DNA of 31,500 bases, from the NCBI GenBank assembly GCA_016840465.1, contig JAEOSH010000018.1, forward strand, positions 1 through 31,500, written 5' to 3'. The DNA comes from Candidatus Baldrarchaeum yapensis. GTDB lineage: Archaea; Asgardarchaeota; Baldrarchaeia; Baldrarchaeales; Baldrarchaeaceae. A program made the translations under genes and the position numbers. The notes under the pieces are model-generated. The model had not been told where the DNA came from, did not search any database, and saw only the letters and a program-made list of their open reading frames with translations. This document shows, one piece after another, positions 23,849-30,879 of the stretch (the first letter of the stretch is position 1; each line of letters begins with the position of its first letter).

Positions 23849-24547
23849 ATGTGGTGGTTTTTGAGAGCCCGTGCAAAACTTGTCGAAATAGAACGAATGG
23901 TAGGGGACGTAGAGTCCAGAAAAATCATACTTAGGGCTTTATTAGATGGTCCTAAAAGTGGAGTCGAACTTCGTCTTGCGCTTGCACGTGCATTTAATAA
24001 GTCGGTTGATGAAATCTCGGATGCGATGGTGTATTTCAACCTCCAAGTTCTTGAGAAGGCGGGAATCATAAAGAGGTGGAGGGGACACGAGGACTGGAAG
24101 GTGAAGTATGCGGAAATAGTTCCGGAGAAAATACAACAGATAAGGAGGTTTTTCGGAATAAAAGTTCCGGTCATGTGTTTTGCGGGGCTCTCTGATCCTC
24201 TCTATATTCGTTATCTACGGAAAATATTTAGAGAGCATATGGACGTGGCGTTAGAGTGTTATAAGTTCTTCGCGCCCGCGGGGATGAGGGGGCGTATTGT
24301 GGGAATACCTGAGGGTGTCGAAGTGTACTACTTTGATGAAAACCTTACATTTGAGGAGTTGTATGAAAGAATTCGGGGATTGACCGAGAAGTTCATCAGA
24401 GAGTACGAGATAATGTTTGATTTGAGTGAAGGGCCACGGGAGTTGGCAATTATATTTTGCCGCCTAGCGTTGGAGTTTGACTTAAAAGCGTTTTATGTCG
24501 AGAAATTGGATGAAGAAAGTGGGAGGATTATTTGGATAATCGAATGA
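23849..24547 (+). CDS. Winged-helix regulator with a CARF-like sensor domain
   Basis: A 232-residue protein. Residues 10-85 form a winged helix (SRKIILRALLDGPKSGVELR, then YFNLQVLEKAGIIKRWRG). From about residue 103 a Rossmann-like domain begins with KVPVMCFAGLSDPLYIRYLR, runs through a helix-rich middle (LTFEELYERIRGLTEKFI) and has MFDLSEGPRELAIIFCRLAL then FDLKAFYVEKL. This strand-loop-helix-strand order resembles CARF domains, which sense cyclic oligoadenylates, but the usual TGGTK-like loop is only partly matched and no CRISPR genes are near. It diverges from actin. ATG 23849 has almost no leader for a ribosome binding site; TTG 23861, after GGTGG, is an alternative. Function unproven. 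Confidence 0.8.
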   Translation: MWWFLRARAKLVEIERMVGDVESRKIILRALLDGPKSGVELRLALARAFNKSVDEISDAMVYFNLQVLEKAGIIKRWRGHEDWKVKYAEIVPEKIQQIRRFFGIKVPVMCFAGLSDPLYIRYLRKIFREHMDVALECYKFFAPAGMRGRIVGIPEGVEVYYFDENLTFEELYERIRGLTEKFIREYEIMFDLSEGPRELAIIFCRLALEFDLKAFYVEKLDEESGRIIWIIE

Positions 24548-24576
24548 GCCTCAGCGTCTAGCCTGTATGTCATCTA

Positions 24577-24598
24577 CCCGGGAGAGTTGTGTCCCGGG
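24577..24598 (+). terminator. Stem-loop between convergent genes, likely terminator
   Basis: CCCGGGA, eight bases, TCCCGGG forms a perfect seven-pair G+C-rich stem 30 bases after the regulator stop. A T-run follows at about 24612-24616. It lies between the convergent regulator and aminotransferase genes and could serve both strands. Confidence 0.5.
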
Positions 24599-24646
24599 CA
24601 TTTCACCCGAATTTTTCATCATCGGCCTATATTTGGTTCTTTTCAG

Positions 24647-25858
24647 TCATAATTTTGATATCTTTTTCTCAATAAATGCTTCTATTTTGCTCAATGCTTC
24701 CTTAAGAATCTCTATCGGTGGTAGAAAGACAATCCTGAAATGATCTTTTCCATATATGGGATCAAAGCCTGATCCAAATACCACAAGCACGCCTGCCTCC
24801 TCAAGTAATTCAAATACGAAATCCTTATCACTTCTCCAAATTCCTTTGACTTCTATCTTTGGGAAAGCATAGAACGCTCCTTTTGGCTTCACACATGACA
24901 ATCCATCGATTTCATTGAGGCGCCTCCACACGAAGTCTCTTCGTTCTCTGAGTTTTCTGACCATTTCGGCTATATGGTCCTGCGGTCCTCTTAACGCCTG
25001 TACTGCCGCCATCTGCACTATCGAGTTTGCACATATACGAACTCTTGCCTCCTTTGTTATCGCTTCCTTTAGCCTCTCCAGCCTTCCCTCGGGATCATAA
25101 AAGTAGATATACCCCAATCTCCATCCTGGAACTAGATATACTTTAGAGAAGCCGTTTAAACCGATTATTGGCACGTCTTTTGCGACAGATGCAGCACTTA
25201 CATGCTTTCCGTCGAAAATGATCCTGTCATATATTTCGTCAGACACCACTATGATGTCGTGTTCAGCCGCCAGATCCAATATTTCTCTTAGAATCTTTTG
25301 ATCGTAAACAGCGCCAGTGGGGTTATTTGGATTTATTATAACTATCATCACCGTGCGCTCCGTTATTTTCTTCTCAATATCGCTCACATCGGGTTGCCAT
25401 TCATTATCTTCATCGCAGTGATAGGTTACGGGGATCCCGCCGAAGTATTTTACTAATGATATGTACGGGGGATATGTGGGGCCCGGAACAAGAACCTCAT
25501 CTCCGGGTTCTACCACGGCCCCCATGAGCATGAATATTGCCTCGGAAATTCCGGAGGTTACGATTACATCGTCCGGTTCTATTTTCACTCCGTTAACCTT
25601 CCTCTCTTTTTCTGCTATTGCCTCTCTTAGGTCTGGTATGCCGAGAGAGTCCGTATATCCGTTATAACCCTCAATTGCCGCTTTATACAGGGCGTCAATC
25701 ATATGGCGTGGTGGCTGGAAGTCAAACTTGCACGGATCCCCTATATTCAAATAAATTATTTTCTTTCCTCGTCGTTCCAGGTCTTTTGCCTTGACCACGA
25801 CGTCCCTAATTGCATATTCTATTCCTAGCGCGCGAGGTGCCACCTTCACCATTCTCAT
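24647..25858 (-). CDS. Class I aminotransferase (aspartate/alanine aminotransferase type)
   Basis: A 403-residue PLP enzyme of fold type I. Markers are the N-terminal YLNIGDPCKFDFQPP, the Asn-Pro block IIINPNNPTGAVY, the Asp in VVSDEIYDRI, the PLP Lys in GFSKVYLVPGWRLGY, and the C-terminal Arg in DHFRIVFLPP that binds the substrate carboxylate. It moves amino groups between amino acids and 2-oxoacids in the cytoplasm. The archaeal alanine/valine-pyruvate type fits well, but specificity cannot be read. ATG 25858 is followed by a second ATG at 25852. A palindrome and repeats lie upstream. It is transcribed alone. Confidence 0.93.
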   Translation of the reverse strand: MRMVKVAPRALGIEYAIRDVVVKAKDLERRGKKIIYLNIGDPCKFDFQPPRHMIDALYKAAIEGYNGYTDSLGIPDLREAIAEKERKVNGVKIEPDDVIVTSGISEAIFMLMGAVVEPGDEVLVPGPTYPPYISLVKYFGGIPVTYHCDEDNEWQPDVSDIEKKITERTVMIVIINPNNPTGAVYDQKILREILDLAAEHDIIVVSDEIYDRIIFDGKHVSAASVAKDVPIIGLNGFSKVYLVPGWRLGYIYFYDPEGRLERLKEAITKEARVRICANSIVQMAAVQALRGPQDHIAEMVRKLRERRDFVWRRLNEIDGLSCVKPKGAFYAFPKIEVKGIWRSDKDFVFELLEEAGVLVVFGSGFDPIYGKDHFRIVFLPPIEILKEALSKIEAFIEKKISKL

Positions 25859-25906
25859 CTACCTTAAGGGTCTGATTTCAAATACATCTTGTGCCAACTT
25901 ATTAAA

Positions 25907-25931
25907 GTGATATCACCCCAGTGGTCCCCAG
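25907..25931. promoter_or_regulatory. Palindrome and direct repeats between divergent genes
   Basis: GTGATATCAC (25907-25916) is a perfect 10-bp palindrome, followed by CCCCAG-TGGT-CCCCAG at 25916-25931, direct repeats with a 10-base period. A TATA-like TTTAATAAG for the aminotransferase (minus strand) is immediately beside the palindrome. This is a plausible binding site for a dimeric regulator controlling the aminotransferase, the ASCH gene or both. Confidence 0.4.
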
Positions 25932-25952
25932 AATGAGACATGGTAGATTGAT

Positions 25953-26510
25953 ATGCCATTGATAATATCGATGCGCCCCAAGTTCGCACGGCTGATATTC
26001 TCGGGAGAGAAGAAGTTCGAGTTGCGGCGAAAATTCGCTAGGGTCCCAAGCGGAACGCGGGCCATAATTTATGCTTCGGAGAACGTTAGGGCGTTTGTTG
26101 GCGAGTTTAAAGTAGGGAGGATTTTCAGGCTACGTATAGATGATTTGTGGGAGTTCGTGGGGCCATATGCAAAGGTTTCGTTCAAGGAATTTCTTCGATA
26201 TTTTAAGAGGTGTACGAAGGGTGTCGCAATAGAGATACGCGATCCATTTGAGTATCCGAAGGCCATCCCGCTGGATGCTGTTAGGCTCGAAATTAGAGAT
26301 AATATGTGGGCCCCACCAGTGGATTACGAGGTTCTTCCGGACAATCATCCCATAATTGTCGCGATAGACAATTACCTCTCAGTCATAATGCAGGACAAAA
26401 GCAGTGAGGGGCGGAATAACAGAAGACTGGTAGCGCGGCCTCATCGTCAGCTTGTGGGGGAGAGGGGAGGAGGGCGAGGGAAGAGGAGGGATCCCGCCAG
26501 AACCAGATAA
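25953..26510 (+). CDS. ASCH/PUA-like domain protein with an unusual basic tail
   Basis: A 185-residue protein. Residues 1-110 form an ASCH (PUA-like, probably RNA-binding) domain: SMRPKFARLIFSGEKKFELR is the typical opening, and AIIYASENVRAFVGEFKVG the core strand pair. ASCH proteins are implicated in RNA binding or translation-linked regulation. From about residue 150 the sequence changes to a low-complexity Arg/Gly tail (GERGGGRGKRRDPARTR) encoded by G+C- and purine-rich DNA unlike the rest of the gene. A frameshift or insertion could have replaced the original C-terminus. ATG 25953 gives the family start. Nearest neighbours are divergent or convergent, so it is a single-gene unit. Confidence 0.78.
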   Translation: MPLIISMRPKFARLIFSGEKKFELRRKFARVPSGTRAIIYASENVRAFVGEFKVGRIFRLRIDDLWEFVGPYAKVSFKEFLRYFKRCTKGVAIEIRDPFEYPKAIPLDAVRLEIRDNMWAPPVDYEVLPDNHPIIVAIDNYLSVIMQDKSSEGRNNRRLVARPHRQLVGERGGGRGKRRDPARTR

Positions 26511-26703
26511 CACAACCTTTGCCAAGCTGACTCGGCCGCATGATAAACTTGTCTCTCGACGTATTTAAACATTTCTAAGATGACACTTCCATAATGGCGT
26601 GTTCCTCGAAATTTTCGATTGTTACTACAAACTATGACAACAAGGATAGTAATACTGCAATAAAACAAAAAGTACGGTTTGTTATAAAATACCATATTAC
26701 CGG

Positions 26704-27288
26704 TTATTTCCGTATTTTTTCGCCTTCGTTTTCGCTTAGAATTGCGCCACATTGTGAACATATTATGGGATTCGAGCGATAAACTGCTCCACATAGCGGA
26801 CATTTGATAGTTTTGAAAGCAATAATTGGTGTTTTTCGCTCCTCCTTCCCTCTTTGTGTTATTTTCCTTACAAGGTAGCACGTAACCGCGGGAAATGAGA
26901 GAATTATCCCCTTAACTGAGAGATTCACCACCATCAAAAAGACAAATATTAATTTTTCTAATGATGACAAACTCTCCCACGTGGTGGAGTAGTGATGGAG
27001 CAGATACAGAATTAGGAAGGCTACGAAAAACATTGAAAGCACTACCACGGGCGTAACATTAAAGTTTTGTTTTCTGAAGGCCGCGGTCAGAGCGCATCCA
27101 ATTGTAAACACGATTATTAGAAATTGAGGATCTTTAAGGAAAACAAATGCCCATGATATCTTGAATAGGATCGATTTTACTCCATTACTCACTTGGAATG
27201 GCGTTTGAATGGACTTGTAGTCGTACATCTGTGCGATGCAGAAAAATAGTAGCGATATCACAATAAATGCAAACGCTAGGGTTTTCAT
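26704..27288 (-). CDS. Membrane protein with C-terminal zinc ribbon, function unknown
   Basis: A 194-residue protein with about four hydrophobic segments (roughly 4-20, 54-70, 79-98, 112-139) and a cytosolic-looking C-terminus. The latter holds a zinc ribbon, Cys163/Cys166 (KCPLCG) and Cys177/Cys180 (CSQCGAIL). It ends in a charged tail. I do not recognise the family. It lies nine bases downstream of another membrane gene and behind geranylgeranyl reductase on the same strand, so it is probably the last gene of that operon. No catalytic motif is visible. Confidence 0.75.
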   Translation of the reverse strand: MKTLAFAFIVISLLFFCIAQMYDYKSIQTPFQVSNGVKSILFKISWAFVFLKDPQFLIIVFTIGCALTAAFRKQNFNVTPVVVLSMFFVAFLILYLLHHYSTTWESLSSLEKLIFVFLMVVNLSVKGIILSFPAVTCYLVRKITQRGKEERKTPIIAFKTIKCPLCGAVYRSNPIICSQCGAILSENEGEKIRK

Positions 27289-27297
27289 GGCGACTAC

Positions 27298-27768
27298 CTA
27301 CTCTACCGAGCGTGATGCTGCACCGCCGAGTGTTCCTCCAAGAATTGATGCGATCACGTATATGAGGATGTTGTCCATGAGGTCGTAAAGCGTTGAAACG
27401 ATTCCGATGTATCCCGAGGGAGGAACATGTGCCCATATTATTGCGGCACAGATTATCGCTGCAATAATCGGTGAGAGAGAGCCCGCGGAGCATCCTCTGC
27501 TTGTACTTCTTGCAAGCATGCCGCCTACCACGGAACTCGCGTACCATATTATTCCTATGACCAGAGTTGTTTGAAGGTCCTCTCCCTGCAACAATAGGGT
27601 TGCTATTAGCGAGAATATGTAGCCAACATGACCGCTAGGGTTATATCCCGATATCCCATTCCTTAGGCTTACGTGTATGACGTTAGGCTCAAAATGCATT
27701 ATTACTGCTACTGTCACCATCGAAAATAAAATTATTATTGCGGAGATAAGCAGCACACGCAAAATCAT
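27298..27768 (-). CDS. Small multi-pass membrane protein, function unknown
   Basis: A 156-residue hydrophobic protein with about five membrane segments (roughly 4-24, 46-60, 66-86, 98-114 and 131-151). A short polar loop (STSRGCSAGSLS) sits in the middle and Gly pairs lie near the C-terminus (ILGGTLGG). ATG 27768 was chosen; GTG 27771 precedes it directly. It lies six bases after the geranylgeranyl reductase stop and nine before the zinc-ribbon membrane gene, so the three are probably one unit. I do not recognise a family; a role in lipid handling would be guesswork. Confidence 0.72.
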   Translation of the reverse strand: MILRVLLISAIIILFSMVTVAVIMHFEPNVIHVSLRNGISGYNPSGHVGYIFSLIATLLLQGEDLQTTLVIGIIWYASSVVGGMLARSTSRGCSAGSLSPIIAAIICAAIIWAHVPPSGYIGIVSTLYDLMDNILIYVIASILGGTLGGAASRSVE

Positions 27769-27774
27769 CACCGG

Positions 27775-28995
27775 TTAGTCGAGTAATTTAAGCGCGCGCA
27801 ATTTATCGAGTAATTCTATTAGTCTTCTGTCTCCCTTCTTTATCAATTCTGATATTATGGCAATTTTCCTGCCAGCAGTAAGGTCGACGATGTTCTGGCC
27901 GCTGAGGACGTCGGCAAGCATATCGAGGACTTCATCATCGACTTTTTCAAGTACTTTGCGCAATTTCAGCATCTTCTCGAATTCTTCGCCGTATTTTTCT
28001 CGCCATCTTCGTTCGTACTCCATAAGTGCCTGTTCACTTGTATCTCCACGACTTACACATTCAACAGCAACTTGACCTGCTATACTTCCGCAAACAATGG
28101 CGTATCCCATGCCTCCTCCGGTGATGGGGTGTACTTGACCTGCCGCGTCGCCGACGAGCATTACTCCATTTGCTACATTCTTCGGATTGGGACCGCCGAC
28201 AGGGATGGCACCGACTCTCATCTCGATGATTTTTGCATTTTTGCACTTTTTGCTTCCGATGGGATGATGCTTCAGAAAGTTGTTGAGGTACTCAAGTGCC
28301 GTCCTTTCGCCGAAGCCCGCGCCGATGCCTATTCCCACATTTGCTCTCTTTTCGTCTTTTGGAAAAATCCACACGTAACCACGAGGAGCTACCTTATTGC
28401 CAAAGTAGAACTCAAGTATCTCGGGATCATCAACCTCGACCCCTATCATTTCATATTGAACTGAAACATCGAGGTCATGCATCTTTATGTACTTCCGCAA
28501 TCCGCTTTTTCTCGCCACGACGCTATTAATGCCGTCCGCACCTATGACGATATCGGCATAAATCTCTAGGGTTTTTCCCATGTGTTTTGCTATAACCCCG
28601 CAGACACTTCCACCTTTCCATACTAGGTCTATAACTTCCGCGCCAACCATCACGTCTGCTCCTAGGTCTACTGCCCTAATAAGTAGTTCTTTATCAAATA
28701 TTCTTCTATCGACAATGAAACCATCAGCCGTTTCCTTTACATAGTCGACGTATTTACCTCCTGGGCTATATACTCTAAATCCTCTGACCTCATTCACAAT
28801 TGCCCTTTTTGGGATTTCTATTTCTGCTATGGAAGGGCCCGTCTTCCCAATAGCTTCGCCACATCTCACAGGAATTCCGACGTGTCTCTTTCTTTCCAGA
28901 ATCAGTACTTTACCTCCCATTCTTGTAGCCGAGATCGCGGCAGAGCATCCCCCGGGCCCTGCTCCTACAACCACTATTTCACTTTTTACACTCAA
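27775..28995 (-). CDS. Geranylgeranyl reductase family flavoprotein
   Basis: A 406-residue FAD enzyme of the archaeal geranylgeranyl reductase family, which saturates the isoprenoid chains of membrane lipids. The N-terminal FAD fold is IVVVGAGPGGCSAAISATRM, followed by RCGEAIGK with the family's Cys-Gly-Glu segment. PRGYVWIFPKDEKRANVGIG and GDAAGQVHPITGGGMGYAI are the remaining diagnostic blocks. Length is normal. The start is TTG 28995, overlapping the ferredoxin gene by 17 bases, which suggests the ferredoxin is its electron donor. A digeranylgeranylglycerophospholipid substrate is likely but not provable here. Confidence 0.92.
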   Translation of the reverse strand: MSVKSEIVVVGAGPGGCSAAISATRMGGKVLILERKRHVGIPVRCGEAIGKTGPSIAEIEIPKRAIVNEVRGFRVYSPGGKYVDYVKETADGFIVDRRIFDKELLIRAVDLGADVMVGAEVIDLVWKGGSVCGVIAKHMGKTLEIYADIVIGADGINSVVARKSGLRKYIKMHDLDVSVQYEMIGVEVDDPEILEFYFGNKVAPRGYVWIFPKDEKRANVGIGIGAGFGERTALEYLNNFLKHHPIGSKKCKNAKIIEMRVGAIPVGGPNPKNVANGVMLVGDAAGQVHPITGGGMGYAIVCGSIAGQVAVECVSRGDTSEQALMEYERRWREKYGEEFEKMLKLRKVLEKVDDEVLDMLADVLSGQNIVDLTAGRKIAIISELIKKGDRRLIELLDKLRALKLLD

Positions 28996-29149
28996 GGGAG
29001 ATCGCCCCCACCGGACATACCTTTACACAGATGCCACAACTGTTACATTTCTCCTCTTCTACCACAATTCTGGTTTCGGTGACCCTTATTGCATTCTGAG
29101 GACAGGAGGCTGCGCACCCAAAACACAAACCGCAGAGTTCGGCATTCAC
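28979..29149 (-). CDS. 2x[4Fe-4S] ferredoxin overlapping geranylgeranyl reductase
   Basis: A 56-residue ferredoxin with two full cluster motifs: Cys6-x2-Cys9-x2-Cys12-x3-Cys16-Pro and Cys35-x2-Cys38-x2-Cys41-x3-Cys45-Pro. In-frame sequence upstream runs back only to a TAA near 29213, and the only conventional start in that stretch is GTG 29149, giving a start just before the first Cys. A weak AGGTG overlaps the start. The 3' end overlaps the reductase gene by 17 bases in another frame. A ferredoxin coupled to geranylgeranyl reductase fits the known need of the archaeal enzyme for reduced ferredoxin. Confidence 0.87.
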   Translation of the reverse strand: MNAELCGLCFGCAASCPQNAIRVTETRIVVEEEKCNSCGICVKVCPVGAISLECKK

Positions 29150-29219
29150 CTTAGCGATGTCAATCGACCCCCTGAGAGAATCTGGGTCATAGTATGGGGA
29201 TGGAGTTGCAGTTTAAACT

Positions 29220-30020
29220 TTATGTTTTTCCGGATTGCACTAGGGCTATGGAAATTCTTCTTGCTATGGGCACGGCTATGAGTGTGCCGATTACTGCCTG
29301 ACCAATGTTAAACGGAACTTCGACTATTGCGATTACTTCCATCCCTAGGACTTTATAAAGCACAAAGTACTCGTAAATGAAATATCCCATTACCATTACC
29401 GTTCCGCCGAGCAATGTGGATATGATCATCGCCGTCAGGAGGGGGTCCTTCCTATAGCCAAAGTATGTTATAAGAACCCCTGCGGTCACGGCTATCCCTA
29501 CCCACACGACTTCCGTTAGGAGTATATCGAATGCAAAGAATCGAATATCGAGAATAGGAACTGGTGCATTTGAGGGGTTTATGTAAATTCCCAGGGCTAT
29601 ACTCCACAGGGAGTTGTAAAATGATACCCCTAACGTTATAATCACCGCTGCAATCGCCATCCCGACAACCGGTGAAAACCTTGCTTCCACGGCGCCTTCA
29701 GGCCTTCTAGTTAACTTTTGTATCGCCCATCCGGTGAGGTATCCCTCACAGCCCTTTATCACCAAGGTTCCAGGAGCATAAATTGCGTACCCTGTCGCCA
29801 GATCTGCGAGGGCAGAACCCACTCCACCGGCGAACGCTCCCACATACGGTCCGAAGAGCAGAGCGGAGAGGAAAACTCCTATTTCTCCAACGTTAAAGTA
29901 ACCCTTCGTTGCAACTATGGATACTTGAAAGACCACTGTCAATACAAATACGAGTGATGTCATAAGTGCTGTTATTGCAATCAGCGAACTGCGGCTTCTC
30001 TCTATTACAAATGGTATCAT
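29220..30020 (-). CDS. ECF transporter S component (COG4720/HmpT-like)
   Basis: A 266-residue membrane protein with about six to seven hydrophobic segments. The N-terminal half, FNVGEIGVFLSALLFGPYVG then GSALADLATGYAIYAPGTL, is the typical S-component signature for thiamin-, hydroxymethylpyrimidine- or flavin-type substrates. It would bind a vitamin outside the cell and hand it to the EcfA-EcfT module; that module is at 10397-12822, not adjacent. ATG 30020 follows GGTGGG with good spacing; GTG 30029 is an in-frame alternative. It follows the TIM-barrel gene with no gap. The substrate cannot be inferred. Confidence 0.87.
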   Translation of the reverse strand: MIPFVIERSRSSLIAITALMTSLVFVLTVVFQVSIVATKGYFNVGEIGVFLSALLFGPYVGAFAGGVGSALADLATGYAIYAPGTLVIKGCEGYLTGWAIQKLTRRPEGAVEARFSPVVGMAIAAVIITLGVSFYNSLWSIALGIYINPSNAPVPILDIRFFAFDILLTEVVWVGIAVTAGVLITYFGYRKDPLLTAMIISTLLGGTVMVMGYFIYEYFVLYKVLGMEVIAIVEVPFNIGQAVIGTLIAVPIARRISIALVQSGKT

Positions 30021-30025
30021 TGGAG

Positions 30026-30847
30026 TCACCCACCTTCGAGTATCCGTTCGATAACTTTCACACTTTCGCGAATTCCCTCGAGATCATGAACTTCAAGAAT
30101 AAATATAGCGTTCTTAACCTCATTATACATTTTGGGTATAAGCCTTTGAAACTCTATGTTTCCCCTCCCGAGAGCAAGATGCTGATCCGATGAGCCGTCG
30201 TTGTCATGTAGATGCACAACGCGTATGCGATCTCTCAGTTTTTTGAAGAACGATAAAAGATCATGGTTCCACGTGTTTGCATGTCCAACATCGTATGTAA
30301 TGAAAACGGTATTAGGCGCTACATCATCAGCTATTTCTAAAAACTCCAGGATCTCTTCGGGAGTTGTCAAGAGGTGTCTGTTCTTTGATCTCTCCTTATT
30401 TTCGATACACACTTTTGCACCAATATCATGGGCCTTTTCGGTTATTTTGATCAACGATAGAACCCCTAGCTTTTTTGCTATGTTATACCTGTGTGGGTGG
30501 TGGTCGCCATGGAGGTACCCCATATGTATGGTTACGTACTCGGCATCCAATATTCTTGCAATTTCGAGGCATCTCAAAGTTCTTCTTAGCGATGCTTCGC
30601 GGCTTATATCGTTGAAACTCGCCAAGTTTACATCTATGTAACTGGAATGGAGAAGGGGACGCATGCCAAGAGACTCGATGGTCTCTCTCAGTTTCAGGAG
30701 GTACTTTTTGTTTGGAGACTGAGGATCTAGATACGGCCACTCACATCTAATTTCGACGTATTTTAAATTCAGATGTGAGTACGTGTCTAATAACTCAAAA
30801 ATTGTCAAACCTGGATCTGTAAGAGTTGCCGCTCCAAGTTTCAACAT
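30026..30847 (-). CDS. Xylose-isomerase/endonuclease-IV-like TIM-barrel protein
   Basis: A 273-residue TIM barrel of the AP-endonuclease-2 / sugar-isomerase superfamily. Likely metal ligands are His in HSSYIDVN, His residues in HMGYLHGDHH, Glu in CIENKE, Asp and His in YDVGHANTW, His in VVHLHDNDG and Glu in FILEVHD, which resemble the tri-nuclear or dinuclear sites of the family. The family includes endonuclease IV, xylose isomerase and inositol-catabolism enzymes, so the reaction is unknown. ATG 30847 gives the family-like start MLKLGAATL; GTG 30853 and TTG 30856 are in-frame alternatives. It lies between the CDC48 paralogue and the S component. Confidence 0.85.
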   Translation of the reverse strand: MLKLGAATLTDPGLTIFELLDTYSHLNLKYVEIRCEWPYLDPQSPNKKYLLKLRETIESLGMRPLLHSSYIDVNLASFNDISREASLRRTLRCLEIARILDAEYVTIHMGYLHGDHHPHRYNIAKKLGVLSLIKITEKAHDIGAKVCIENKERSKNRHLLTTPEEILEFLEIADDVAPNTVFITYDVGHANTWNHDLLSFFKKLRDRIRVVHLHDNDGSSDQHLALGRGNIEFQRLIPKMYNEVKNAIFILEVHDLEGIRESVKVIERILEGG

Positions 30848-30879
30848 TCCCACCAAAAATAATGATAAAAATGTGGAAG

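Noticed and set aside
26420-26500. tRNA-like D-arm (ACTGGTAGCGC) in the end of the ASCH gene
   Set aside because: No D-stem pairing, no anticodon stem and no T-arm with GTTC; not a tRNA.
26447-26881. Minus-strand open frame of 144 codons
   Set aside because: Overlaps the ends of the ASCH and zinc-ribbon membrane genes in other frames; composition is that of a shadow plus gap.
28829-29281. Plus-strand open frame of 150 codons
   Set aside because: Antisense to the ferredoxin and reductase starts, whose cysteine and FAD motifs are clear.
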